Source: Neospora caninum Liverpool (taxonomy: Eukaryota > Apicomplexa > Conoidasida > Eucoccidiorida > Sarcocystidae). Taken from it: a DNA stretch of 64,000 nucleotides. The notes beneath the pieces are model-generated. The model saw nothing but the letters and a program-made list of their open reading frames with translations, was not told the DNA's origin and made no database searches. The stretch spans positions 1,674,001-1,738,000 of the forward strand of contig NC_018397.1 of the NCBI RefSeq assembly GCF_000208865.1, written 5' to 3'. This document shows, piece after piece, positions 10,801-22,217 of the stretch; within the stretch, counting starts at the first letter, position 1; the number at the start of each line of letters is the position of its first letter. The position numbers and the translations under genes were made by a program.

Positions 10801-13800
10801 GTCTCCTTTCTCCAGTGCGGTTCGTTGCGAACATAGGTCCGCGAGGCTTTTTCTAGCAGCCATGTTCCTTGGTTTCGCGGCGTTCTGCATCTCTCTCACC
10901 CTCGGATTCCCTGACGTCGCGTGGTTCTCTGCGGCTTTCTTCCTCTACGCATTCCGTGCATCTCTTATCACCTTTTCTAAGCAGATAATGCGATATATAT
11001 ATATATATATATGAATGTGTATATGGAAACGTGTGTACTTGCACGTGCGTGCTGGTTGGCTAGTTTGTGTCAAACAGGTTCTCTGCATAGGTGCATCTCC
11101 TGTAGATAGATGCCGATATAGACCACCTTGTGTTTGGCCTTCACATGCCTGATTTTTTTCACCGTGTCCCGGGGTCGAGACGTGCGTGAATCTCTTTTTT
11201 GTGCAGACCCGCGCATTTGCGTGTGAACTGTTTCCTCGAAACGGTCAGCAGCGTTCGTTTTTTTCGTGTCCACGGTTTTTCTCGTGTTTGGTGTCGAACG
11301 CGACTCCGCTTTCCAGGCTGTGTCTTTCGCCGGGCCACTCGCGTCTCTTTTGCTCCGCAGGCCGAGACCTTCACGAACTTGCGCAGCAGACGACTCTGAA
11401 CTTCGGAGGGAGCCTGGAGAACAGCGTCTGCATCTACGCCTTCGACCGCTACAGCGCCTGTTGCTGGCTGCTCTGGCAGCCTGGACGCTCCGTGCGCGAG
11501 CACGGGAAGGGCGATGCGGCTGTGAGTCTCGAGTGCGCCTATTTGATTCAACTCCCCGCCCAGCTGTACTGGCGGGAGGCCCAGCGGTGTCTGTTGGCGT
11601 TGCGGGCGAAGCAGCGGCGGGACAGAAGGCGAGAACGCGAGGCGAGGCGGAGACGTCGAGAGCGCCGGAGACGCGAGCGAAGCGACGGCCGCGGAGCGGA
11701 GTCGAGCGGAAGCAGCTCTTCGGACAGGGAAGGCACCGAAAACGACGAGGCGTTCATGGCGTCGGCCGCTGCGTCCCTCTTTGGCCCGGGGGCCTGCGAC
11801 ACCTCGTTGGTGCCGGGTGGATGTACACCTGGCGGCGCGCCGTACAACGGGGCGAGCGCGCCTCCCGCGCTGCTTCACATCATTTCGCAAGACGCGCGGC
11901 ACCTGGAAGTCCGGGAGATGTTGCCGACGTCCACGGGGCACCTTCTGATCATGGCCGAGGCGGGGAACAAACTGAAAAAGAGCACGAAACCTACCGCGCA
12001 AGTCGCCTCTCCCGGCGCAGGGTCGCTGAGCCCGCCTGCGTTGAGTCTCGTTCGCGCCTCGACGATTGCGGCCCGAGGCGGGACGCTGCACGACTCTGCT
12101 GTATCCGAGCAGGGCGGCCGCGGCGCCTCGCAGCCGCGGCGCTCAGACGCTGCAGGGACGTCTTCGACGGCCCTCCTCCCCGGCGCGTCGCTGTTCGCCT
12201 CTCTCTCCTCCACGCTGGCATGGGCGGCTGCGCCTTCTGGGGTCTCTCCGCGCAGCGAGGCCGGCGACGGGAGCGTTTCAGAAGCCGGCGGCGCCTCGTC
12301 GATTCCGTCCTCGGTGCATGCACGCCGGCTCGGTGCGCAGGCGACCAGCCACGTGCTCGGCTCGCCGTCAGACCTGTTTCCAGGACGCGCGCGAGAGACT
12401 GCCTCGGCGAGTGCATCGGGGCCTGGCGCCTTCGTCTCGTCCCGGCTCCCGCCGATGACCGCGTCGGGTGTATCGACAGCTGGCGGCCCGCTGCTTGCGC
12501 GGGCCGCCGTTCCGCACCTGCCGCTAGGCTCCAGGGCGAGCGACGCGTACGCGCTTCAGCAGAGCCACGTGCTGGCCGCTGCGGCGGATCCAGAGGGCGA
12601 AGAAGGCACAGACTGCGACGCGGTTCTCCTCTTCCTCCTCGATGGCCTGCTTCAGTGCGAGGCCTCTGCTTTTCAGGGGGCCGCCGACGCGCCGTCGCCG
12701 TCGGCGGGTGGTGGAAGAGACACGTGGGCGGACAGCGCGCGGTCTCGGAAGTTCGGCGGAGGGAGTGGAAGAAGAGGGATGGCCAGTGCAGCGTCTTCTT
12801 TGCTCGGGGAGAAGGTGAGCGGCCAGGGGATCTGCGCGGTGCGAAGACGCGAGATAGACGCCCAGCTGGCGTCTTCCGCGGGCTTCCCGTGGGGCCTCGA
12901 TGCGTCTCCGCGCGAGACGGGGAGTGTGTTCCCTCTGCGAGCGTCGTCTGCTCCTTCTTCGTTTCCGTTGTCTCCGAGGAATGCGCGCGCGATGTGTTGC
13001 TTCTGTCGCCTGCGATGTGGGGGCGGAGGCTGTGGAGACGGGGTGTCTCTTTCTGAGGACTTCTTCGGCCTCTGGAGCGGCGCCCCGGCTTCTTCTCTCG
13101 GCAGCGGTCGCCTCGCGCTCCACAGAAACTTCCTCGACGTGGAAATCTGCTGCTCTGACGGCGTGCGGCTTCCCTCGCACCGAGCTCTCCTGGCAGCCAA
13201 AAGCGCCTTCTTCGAGGCGATGCTCACCGGCGCGTGCGTGTGGAGAGAACAGGAGCCCCAGAGCGACCGAGCCACGGGGCGAAGAGACGGGGTAGGCACA
13301 GAACCCGAAGACGGAAGAAAGAGGGCCAGAGACAGGGGGAAGAGAAAGAGACAGAGAATGGGAGAGGGCGAGAGGGAGAGGAAGCGACACGAGAGAAATA
13401 ACTTTGCAGGGAGGCCCGCGAGGATACCAGCAGACCTGGGCCACCTGATGCAGGTGGAAGGAACGGGACACGTGGCAAATGACCCACCGACATTTAGGGG
13501 AAAAAGAGAAGTACGGAGGGAATGGTTGGACGGATACCGCCCCGCATGAGGCCCGCACTGGACAAGGAGTCAGATGCGGAGTGGGATCGGACACCTCAGA
13601 GCAATGGGACACTTTCGCCCCCTCTTTTGGCTCTACTTTTTCCATTCCCGTTCTCGCTTCTCTGCGTCTTGGTCCCCGAATCGACGATTCACTCTCCGTT
13701 GTTTTTTGCAAACAATGCAGAAGGAAGATATCCGCAGCACACTTCCTTCGGGGGTCTGCGTACGCAGTAGTTTGAAGCTCAGCTGCACGTTCGTAGGGGC

Positions 13801-14160
13801 CTACAGTGGAGTTTCTTCCGTGCTGCGATTGCTTCTTTTCTCCCAGATTTGGATCCTCAACCTTCCCAGCCACAGCAGCCGCGTCGTGGCCCCGATTCTT
13901 CAGTACCTCGCCACCGACAAACTGATGATTCCGTCTCGCTGTTGCTGCTCGCGTTGCTGCCCGTTTTTGAAGTCGGGAACGAATGCGGCGCGCGATGCCT
14001 CGGGGACAGCCGGAGAGCCGGACCCCTGCTGCTCGAGGTGTATGTACACCTGGCTCCTCGAGCTTTTCGCTTGCGCCGAGTTCTGTCTCCTTCAACCTCT
14101 TCAGCTGGAAATCCTCCACCTCGCTTGTCGATACATCAACAAACACAGCGCCCTCTTCGC
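7845..14160 (+). CDS. Giant BTB/POZ-domain protein with propeller-like segments (at least 1,558 aa, 3' end unresolved)
   Basis: Exons assigned: 7845-8372, 8590-9388, 9680-10783, 11361-about 13291 and 13847-14160. Intron 1 uses a GC donor (CAG then GCAAGG). Short beta-rich pieces resemble NHL/RCC1-type propeller blades: SVYVVEHDFKIYRLVNP, MLYLLLHHTLFRISLSGVMT and LLCLDTGVVTPVIHP, separated by long Arg/Glu/Ser-rich inserts. Near residue 1397 a BTB/POZ core begins (LDVEICCSDGVRLPSHRALL, then AKSAFFEAMLTG). It continues after the next intron with a sheet-helix part (LNLPSHSSRVVAPILQYL) and a closing helix (LLELFACAEFCLLQPLQLE). BTB domains dimerise and often recruit targets to Cullin-3 ubiquitin ligases; that role is inferred. 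The exact donor of exon 4 (13240-13460) is uncertain, and a donor after 14160 (GTAAGC) shows that more exons follow. Confidence 0.75.
10993..11012. repeat. (TA)n microsatellite in BTB-gene intron 3
   Basis: About ten TA units within intron 10784-11360, flanked by GTGTATATG / CACGTGCGTG-type sequence. Confidence 0.9.
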
Positions 14161-15400
14161 GTAAGCGAAGAGCAGAAAGGAAGATCCCCAGGACAGGAAG
14201 CCCCCGGCGCTTGAGGGGCTCAGCCTTTCACTGGGGGGGGGGGGGGGCGTCCATTTCAGGCGGAGCAGGAAGCCGGTAGCTGATCGGCCTTTTCAAAAGC
14301 TCTTCGGCACCTATGGCCACATTCCGTGTGGCCATATGTATGCTTACACTTGTTCATTTCTTTTTTCTGCGAGCTCAAAACCACCGTGCAGGCGCACTGT
14401 AACTGGAGCGCGAGTATAGTCGGACAGCAGTCACATAGCCTCCCAGTTCATGCCGCAGTATTCTTCTGTGGCTTCTTGCCATCTTTCTCTCTCCCGCGGG
14501 ATTCGTACAGGTCCAGGGTATTTCAAACCTCATCAATGCCTTCGGCTGCATGCTCTTCGCGTGGGGGTCTTCTAGAAACTCGGTCGTGCCGTCTCGCCCT
14601 CTTTCAGTCCTCGACGGTGCCCACGGAGTCTATCCTGGCTGTTTGTTGTTGCATGTTTCTCCTCGCAGGCTTTGCAGCCCGTGGACCGCCCCGCATCCTC
14701 GTCTCCTCCGGTTTGCCGCCCAGACTCTGATGCTTCACTTCCCTTGTCCGTCTGCGTTTCTCCGGCCTCAGCCTTCTCTTCTTCCTGCTGATCTGTGCAC
14801 TTCGGGCCACAGCGGGGATGTGGACCCGGTACTCGCAGCAGAGAGAGGAACATCTCAACATCTTGGGGACGGACAGCGGAAAGAAGGGAAGCGAGGAGAG
14901 GCAGAGAGGAAAGAAGCGCCTCTCTCAGTCTTGGCGCGGGCCCCGGTTCTCCCCCACATCTGTTGTGCGGTCAACGCTTGGTTCATGGTGAGGACAGGGG
15001 AGCAGAGGGAGTGGAATGTGACGACAGAGGAAGCGGAGAGAACTGTGAAAGGCGAGCTTTGAAAGGAGAGGAGAGAAAGAGCGAGGGAAGGTACAACAGA
15101 AGGAAACTACCCAGCAAAAAAACAGCGTTGTCATGTTTCAACACAGACGGTGGGATGCCAGGCGTCGTAGCTTCTCGCTTCCTTTCTCCCGTGTACGTGC
15201 AGTAGCGGCACTGTCCCTGTCATGCCTGTTCAGCGGCTCTCTGACTGGGTCGTGCCGTGTTTTTCGCCGGGTCCTCAGCTCGTTGTCAGCGCCGTTCATG
15301 TTACTGCTGGCACATGGCTAGCTTTTGAAAACTGAAACCCGTCCCTGTGCACAGTCTCTGTTGCGGATGTTGCCGCCTTTCTGAAGATCTTTCCGCGTTT
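14161..15400 (+). other. Intron-rich stretch after the BTB core; exons not resolved
   Basis: A GTAAGC donor at 14161 and acceptors such as the CAG before 14511 and before 14671 suggest further small exons of the BTB gene, but I could not find a phase-consistent path. A run of 16 G occurs at 14232-14247. Nothing else is supported. Confidence 0.3.
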
Positions 15401-15458
15401 CTTTTGCTGCGGACTCCGCCTGCAGACGAGCTCAGTTTGTTCTCCCGTCGTCGCCCAT

Positions 15459-16153
15459 TTGGTGCAGCAGCTACTCTCTGCGAGGAAACCGTTGTGTCGC
15501 AAAGTTCGAGCCAAGTGGACAAACCCTTCAGGTGAAGGACGGGAACCCCTCCAGGCGTCTCTCGCTAAGGCTACTCTTCTGTTCATTTTCGGCTACCGAA
15601 TGTGTCTCCCGGGGTACTCGACTTTCTCTCCAGATATCCTCCTGGTCCTTCCCGAGCTCCGCGAGCCTCAGTCCGAACCGCGCGACCGATCTGCGCTGCT
15701 GTTGCCTGGCGCGGATTACGAAGATCCAGACGACGGATGTGACCCTATGCACTGGCCTGGCAGGGGTTGGGGCGAACGTGCACTTCAAGATCCGTTTACA
15801 GCTGGGGAAGTCCCCGGACGCGAGTCGTTCGGTCTTGTTGAGATCTGGGGGAAGGCTCTCGGGCTCTCAAGAGAAGTACGCCGACGAGTTGAACGCGAAC
15901 TGCAAGGAATCATCGCCACTATGTGCTAAGCAGATATGTGCAGGCGCGCGCTGGACAGAGAGGGAGGGTGAATGGGCCGCCGTATATGGTGCGATGTGTC
16001 TGTGTTGATGGATACTCACACCCTCTCTCTCATTTTTTCAAGTGCGACGACGAAAACGTCGCTGTTGAGGCGGGGAGAGTGACAAACTCCCACGCCTTCC
16101 TCTCCCCTTACGACCTGCGGAATCCGTTCCGAGATCGGCTGCGGGCCTACTAA
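15459..16153 (+). CDS. Terminal exons of an unknown protein (BTB gene 3' end or separate gene)
   Basis: I do not recognise this protein. A plus-strand frame runs open from before 15459 to a possible donor at 15875 (GAA then GTACGC). It includes DILLVLPELREPQSEP, an acidic GADYEDPDDGCDP and GLVEIWGKALGLSRE. An acceptor (TTTTTTCAAG) leads to 16043-16153, which encodes a 36-residue tail starting CDDENVAVEAGRV and ending FRDRLRAY before TAA. Phase is 0 on both sides. Whether this is the 3' end of the BTB gene or its own transcript cannot be decided here, because the connection across 14.2-15.4 kb is open. The 5' boundary given is where the frame becomes plausible, not a start codon. Confidence 0.4.
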
Positions 16154-17866
16154 AAAAACTAGTCAGGCACATTGTCGAAAATGCAATCTGAAGGAGGATC
16201 CTCTTTTGGATTTCCTCAGCTTGCGTGGAAGAGACGGCTTGTGGGAATGTCGCGTCGAAACAGGAGTGTAAAAAACGCTGCCGATGCCTCAGTGTTCTGC
16301 AGCGGAGTTACGCACATCAGGGGTTTTGTCAGTTGGCTACCCAGCTGCTCTATTGCGTAGAAGACACGTCTTTGGATTGGACCGACCAGGGACGGGGTGT
16401 GCCCCACTCCGCAGACGAAACTGCTCCCTGGCAGAGAAACGGTAGTCACGGTTCCAGGTGCCCAGTTCTTAGCAAAACGTTTTAGGCGTTAGTGGAACTT
16501 AACTGCATTCTTAAGAACATGTTTGGAATGACGCCACAAGATACCAGGCGACAGGGACTGAATTCTGAGTCTCGGGAGCGAGACGCTTGAGATCGCACGG
16601 CGGTGCCGTCGTTGCGGAAGAAACGCCCGAGTTCTCAGGAAATCTACATTTTCGTGAAGGACGGTAGCAGGGCGATGAGGTAGGCAAAAACAATAACACG
16701 CGCCCTGATCGGTTGGAGGTCAAAGTGATCTTATGTGCTTCAATAGCGCAGATGTGGGCGAAACTGTGTAACGGTGTTACTGTTGCCACATTTCTTCGTC
16801 GCACTCTAGTGTCGCATCCCCTTTTCAGCCAGCAGAACGGCAGCGGGGAGCGGAGAGGATACAGGAGATGCATTTCAAGTAGCCGTTCACACGACTGAAC
16901 TAAAGCGGCAAGGCGCTTCGCCGAAGCCAGTCAGCCATCATTTTGTAGACGGGAAAGATCTCGATTTTCGGGCACTCCTCGCTGAGGGGTTCTGGTCGAG
17001 TGACGAGGTCGAATAGCCTGTGTTTTCCAGTCACACATACGCGCGCACGAAAGTGGCAGTCTCCGTTGTTTTTGCGAGTCCTGCCTCTCCATTCTGAAGC
17101 GTTTTATGATTCAAATCCCTAGTTTCCTCTAGGGGGGGCGGCGGAAGTCCACTGATTCTGTGACGTTGTTTACGGTGAGAGTTGAGGAACACGACAACCC
17201 CGGCTGGTTCCTGCGCAGGGATCTGTAAATTGGCCGTTCGTTGTCAGCTCGTGTGAGCAGGCAAGGACAAGTGAGTCGTGTTTGACTACTTCAATTCCCC
17301 TCGACGCAGGTGTCCAACCCTGTTCGCACCTTGCAGGAAGTGACGTTTCGGCAAAGTCCTCAGGTTTACTGTACCGCGCAGCTGGCAGTCGAAGCGCCTC
17401 TGAGTTCAGAAAAACGTGGAATCAGTCAGGCGGCATCCACGCGGCGTTCCTCGGCGTAGTCAGCAACGATTCCGCTTTTCTCCATCCGAGGCAACCGGAA
17501 GTTCTGCAGGTATGTGGATGACGCTGCCTTGCGTCCGTATGCTGAGATACCAGTCTAGATGTGATTCGGTTTCCCCACAAGAACCCCTTACGGTTGTTTC
17601 CTTGTTGGAGAACACGGAATGCTGCAGGCGCAGCGTGCGTCGCGTTTGCGACTTCCCCTGAGGCTTGAAAGACCTAATCGCTTGGCTAGTCCATCCAGTG
17701 GAAGGCTGCTTCGATCTGGCGCCCCCGAGCCGTCTTACCTTTTAGAGACTCTCGATGAATGCGCACGCGGTGGTGCCTCAGTGCGTAGTGCCACGCGTTA
17801 TGGGTCTTCACTCTAACTCGCAAGGCGTTCACCTGCTGAGGCGGATAGTCTCAAGAACAGAGGCAT
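16154..17866. other. Unassigned intergenic stretch
   Basis: No trusted gene. One plus-strand piece at 17312-17460, after a CGCAG acceptor, reads VSNPVRTLQEVTFRQSPQVY and ends at a TAG. It could be an orphan 3' exon, but no partner exon was found. The region also holds the 3' side of the minus-strand gene ending at 17867. Confidence 0.35.
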
Positions 17867-20800
17867 TCAGATGGGTTGCGGCGGATAGGGAGAAAGCCGG
17901 CTCAATGCAAGACCCGCCAAATTCTCCTCCTGTCGCCGGCGACGCGTACTGTGATGTCGAAACGGCCACGTAGCCACAGTCAAGCACGGCGCGACGAAGA
18001 GAGCAGCTGCATGAAGAAATCTGTCCCGTGCAGTGGCTGTACCCTTTTCTTTGACCTGGGTGTATCCGTCCGTTTCCATTTCGGACGCGCGTGCCCGTCC
18101 TGCGCGCTGCGTCATCTTCAAGGTGAAAAACTAGGCTCCAGCTGGAGGCGCCGCTTACCGGCTCAAACACACCTCTGGCATTCAGCTTTTCTGTCTCATC
18201 CTCCATCCCTCTGAAAATCGCCACCCTGAGTTCATCGATTCGCCTACGTGAAGGGAGGGCACATCAACTGGTCGAAGCAAGTGACGTAGAAAATCATGTA
18301 AACGAAAGGAGACGTGGCTGCCGCAACCGACAAAGAACTCCTTGTGAGACCTTGTTTTTCTGTCCCCGTTATGGTGGTACCGGGACGTATGTGTTCCAAC
18401 ATCGAGCTGTACAAAATACCTTTTCTTGAACTTCTCGTAGAATGCCTTAATCGGAGGCTTCAGGTTGGCCTGCCATTCCCGTCAAACGCACTAGGAGATT
18501 TGGTATACGGGGTTCCGGAAACGCTGGTTCCATGGAAATGCTGGTCGCGCGCGGCGCGGCGAGCAGGATGACTTTGTGCTTCTGGTTTGCTTGCGGTAGA
18601 GCACAGACGGCGGCTGCCTTTTCAACTTTCACAGGTTGGTCAGCACCTCCTCGTGTGGTTCATGCAGGAATCCTATGTCAATCTATCCTTAACCCACTCT
18701 TTAAGTTAGGGCTTGCGCAAACGTGCCCGTTATCCAGAATGCTACGCGTGGCATGCGTCGTCTACATGCAGTGCTCGATCAGATATGGCACAACAAAACT
18801 GGTGACAACTTGTGTCTCTTAACCGGTTCGGCAGGCACTGATTACTTTTAGCAACGGGAATTTCTACGTGTGATGCAGCCTAGAGACAGGGTACGGCCGC
18901 GAATGCACTTCCGCCGTTTTTCGGTGAGCACAACTAACGGACACGGGACGCTTCGAGGTCTGAAAACCCAGAAAAGTGTACGCGTCTTCCGGAGTCTGTT
19001 TCGTCCGATACAGCACGCTCTTCCGCTGCACAACCCTTATTGTACGCCTACAATGTACGACCGGAGATGAGCGTCATCCCACTGATCCACGGCGTCCGTA
19101 ACCGAAGGCAGCAACTCCAGGTTTGGCATTTGTTGGAGCTGCGCCAAGGCTGGCGGGGGCTTCTGCTGGACAGTTCCCTAAACGTAAGAACAGGAGTCTC
19201 CCGCTCAGCATCCGTGGCACAGGTGGATATGCTTGCAACCGTCCTCGATCGCGAGCCTTCGTTCCCTACTTTGTTCGGCAGCGTGGACTATAGTGGGTCG
19301 TGCGTCACATGTACCGGTAGAAATCGGCGTTTCCCGGGTTGCCCTATAGAAACAGTGCATGAAAGGTGTTGCCTCGTTGAATGCCACGTACGGTGGCTGC
19401 TGGCCAGCAGTGAGCGTGGGGTGCCAGGGGTTTCCCCGGGTCAGGTAAGTGGTATGATACGTTACGGACCTTCCTCGAGGAGGCTCGACTGTTGTGGGCC
19501 TCCATCTCTGCCATCGCCCTCGCATGTTCCAGTGCCATCGGTCCAAAGTTTACGTCGCCTCGACGCGATTCCCGCGGTTCATTCGTCTGATAACAGAAAC
19601 CCCGACGCTTTCCTCTGCACACAAACATCTACCGAACCAGGTGAACTGCAATTCCAACGAGTCCACCCCCATCGTGCTACAGTTTCGCCGCGACGTACGG
19701 TGCTCGTGGATGTACTTCCGCACTGTTCCGAAAAGTCCTAGATAGGTGGCTGTTTGGAATTATTTGTATTCAACCACTGTATCACCCAAGAATGAACCTG
19801 GTGACGCGCTGAAGGTGGAACCACGAATGAGGAGCCTGCGTGAAGTTTCGCGCTCGTTTGGGCCAAACTTCCTTCTTTTGAGGCATCCAAAAGTTCACTC
19901 CAACACCCCGGGCGTTTTCGACAATCCCAAACAAATTGTTCCATCGGTTTCCAACACTAAAGGTACACTGTGCGCAGCGAGAGTATCTGTGCTCACTGTC
20001 CCTGCATCTGGTATCGCTCCTCGAGTTCCTGTTCGGTTTTGATCGATGGCGACCTGGCTCTTCGTTGGGTTCGTTCACCAAGCCATGTTTCATCTTCCTC
20101 TTCATCCTCCTCGCCGTCCGTTTCGTCCCCGTCGTCCTGCTGTCCTTCTGCCTCACCAAGTTTGATTTGGCTGTCGTCGGTGCCATTTTGCTCGGCAGTT
20201 CGGTTACTCGCATGACTTTGACGGCTTTGGTGCACTCGATCCGGTGGTGCTGCTGCAGTGCTTCGCCTCTTCACGTCTTCAGCGGAGCGACGGTTGATGA
20301 ACGACCTGTTTCCCCTGCTCTGTGCGAGAGTGCCGGTGGACCGAGATTGGTTTCCGCGTTGCAGTCCGTGTGCAGTCGGAGCCTGAGGAGGCACTGCCGG
20401 TGGCGAGTTACCTGTTGAGGCTTTTTGCTGTTCGAAACTCTGCCCAACCATACTGCTTTGCTTCGAGCGTACAGTGGTAGAAAAGGTCGGAACAGACCCA
20501 GGAGGGCTCCTGGTCACTGAACCAACCTGAACCCGTGATTTCCGCACTTTTGAGTCAGCCGCATTGGCATCCTCTCCGACTCCGGAGGGGGGTGCCGAGG
20601 GTACATCGATCAGACTCGTACGTCGAGACGCTCTGCTCGCCTCGTTCGTGTCAGAGCTCTTGCTTGTCAAAGTATTTCCTCCTGGCAAGGCCCGTCGTGC
20701 ACCGCTACACGCTAATCCATCTCCCTGTTCGTTGCCAACTCCCCAAGAGAGAGTGTTGGACTCGGTGTCAGCGCCCCGTCCGAACGGCGCAGGCCCCGCT

Positions 20801-21006
20801 GTTTGTGCTCGGGACTGTCGTACTGCCGAGGGGCGGAAAGAGCGCGCTCTCTCCTTTAAATCTGAAGGTCGTTTTCCGGTAGCGGTGGGGGAGGCGGATG
20901 CTATTGGCCTTGCTCGATAGGACTCCCCAAGGGTCCGAACTGAAGAGGGTTCAGTAGCCTCATTAGGAGAAAACCGCTTGGAAGAACCGTTGGTCGTGGC
21001 CTTCAT
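17867..21006 (-). CDS. Seven-exon gene, 521 aa: disordered N-terminal half, conserved-looking C-terminal half (possible mS34-like)
   Basis: Exons on the minus strand: 21006-19997, 19956-19798, 19614-19470, 19025-18939, 18469-18420, 18210-18159 and 17929-17867. All junctions are GT-AG and every phase fits, closing at TGA. Residues 1-336 are Ser/Arg/Gln/Pro-rich and end in a very acidic patch: likely disordered. The C-terminal part has GNRWNNLFGIVENARGVGV, then WPKRARNF, PHSWFHLQRVT and later ANLKPPIKAFYEKFKK. The order leucine-rich helix, G-V-G, basic Trp strand, P-x-x-W-F-x-L-x-R-V recalls mitochondrial ribosomal protein mS34, but the resemblance is weak and from memory. The first coding intron would be only 40 nt, so the link between exons 1 and 2 is the least sure. 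A TTGCAG acceptor just before the ATG suggests a 5' non-coding exon upstream. The gene model is better supported than the identity. Confidence 0.6.
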
Positions 21007-22200
21007 GCTGCAAGAAAGGCGAACGAATGGAAAGCGGTTCAAGGAGTGGGATCTTCAGAAGTGACCCAATTATATGCCTTCTCGTAAAACCTTTTACGGC
21101 CGCTTTACTTGCTGTAGGAGGACATAGAGCTAAACTGTTCAAAAGGGCGCCTATGCTGGTTGCCGGTTCCGTCAGTTGACCTTTGGGTTGTCTGTTTGAA
21201 CAGCCATGTGATTGCTTCTGCCTGTTTGATGTGTGAGTTGAATGACAATGCATACGGCCACAAGGAAGACTTTTGGCTGAGAATCGTAGGTCCGTAGATG
21301 CCATTCTGGATCTTGTGGTGCTGCTTTGTTTCACACCAGGTCGCAAATCACTACTCGTTTTTGTCCGTATTGCGCCAGCTCAAATGAAGGAAGGATAGAG
21401 GGGGCGGCTCGTGAAGGGAACTGTGTGTGGAATCTTCCGTGTTTCGGTCATCTGGGTTCTCTAAAAGTGGCATGAAAAGGCAGGCAGGCGTCGAATGGAT
21501 CGCTCATGCGGTTGCTACTGTACTACAAGGGCCTTCCTGCCGCCTATGGCGATTTGAAGCACTCCCACAGTGACGATAGCTGCTCAGAGTGACTCAGTAG
21601 CTAAACACACTTACGCACCCTCACGAGCAGGCGCGAGCGGTTAAGTAACGGAACCGTGTCGTCTCAGGGCGGCGAAACCCGCTGAACTGTCACGTCAGAA
21701 GTCAGAATTGCCCCTGCAATACTTCTTCAGGACTTTCAGCAACTAGTAGTTTTTAAGAAACTTTCCAAAGTTTAATGACATCTACTTTTAAAAAAAGTGC
21801 TGTTTTGGCCAGCACCGTGCTGTGTACGAGGCTCCTTCTGCGACTGTCCTGTCAGAGGGTTGTTTACCCGGACGCAGCTTCAGTCTTTTGCTGAGAAATT
21901 GTTTGCATACGCCCTTTGCTGTCGTCGACCACGGACTTGATGTTCTGTGATAGCAACGGCGTCATCCTTTGGTAAAGTGGAAAAGATGGGTGCTGCAGGA
22001 ATTCCGAGTCCTTCGTTGGAGTCGGAAGTGCCCGACAGGTCTCCTGTTACAGTTTCGGGGCCCGAAAGGAAACGATTTGACTGAGGCCTTCTGCAAAGGG
22101 AACTGTGTGGGTATACTGCCGAGCAAGAGTATTATCGAAGACAGAGCCTCAACGCCGCTTGTTCGTGGTAGATCACAGCCGGTTTGATACCTAGGTGCTT
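21007..22200. promoter_or_regulatory. Region between two divergent genes
   Basis: This lies between the minus-strand gene starting at 21006 and the plus-strand gene whose first resolved exon is near 22218. It should hold both promoters, any 5' non-coding exon of the minus gene, and the missing first coding exon of the plus gene. A frame at 21987 starting MGAAGIPSPSLESEV has a good start context and may be that exon, but its junction could not be phased. 21740-21800 is unusually A/T-rich. Confidence 0.35.
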
Positions 22201-22217
22201 TCTCTGCACAATGGAAG

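Noticed and set aside
11266..13056. 596-codon plus-strand frame
   Set aside because: Overlaps exon 4 of the BTB gene in another frame; Arg/Ala/Gly-rich shadow, while the adjacent frame carries the real BTB motif.
12524..14146. 540-codon open frame on the minus strand
   Set aside because: Antisense to the BTB gene and crosses its BTB-coding exons and intron; composition is the shadow of GC-rich coding DNA.
19040..19741. 233-codon plus-strand frame
   Set aside because: Lies opposite exons and introns of the better-supported minus-strand seven-exon gene.
21740..21800. A/T-rich patch as inserted mitochondrial DNA
   Set aside because: Only about 60 bases and no recognisable cob/cox sequence; a search against the mitochondrial genome would settle it.
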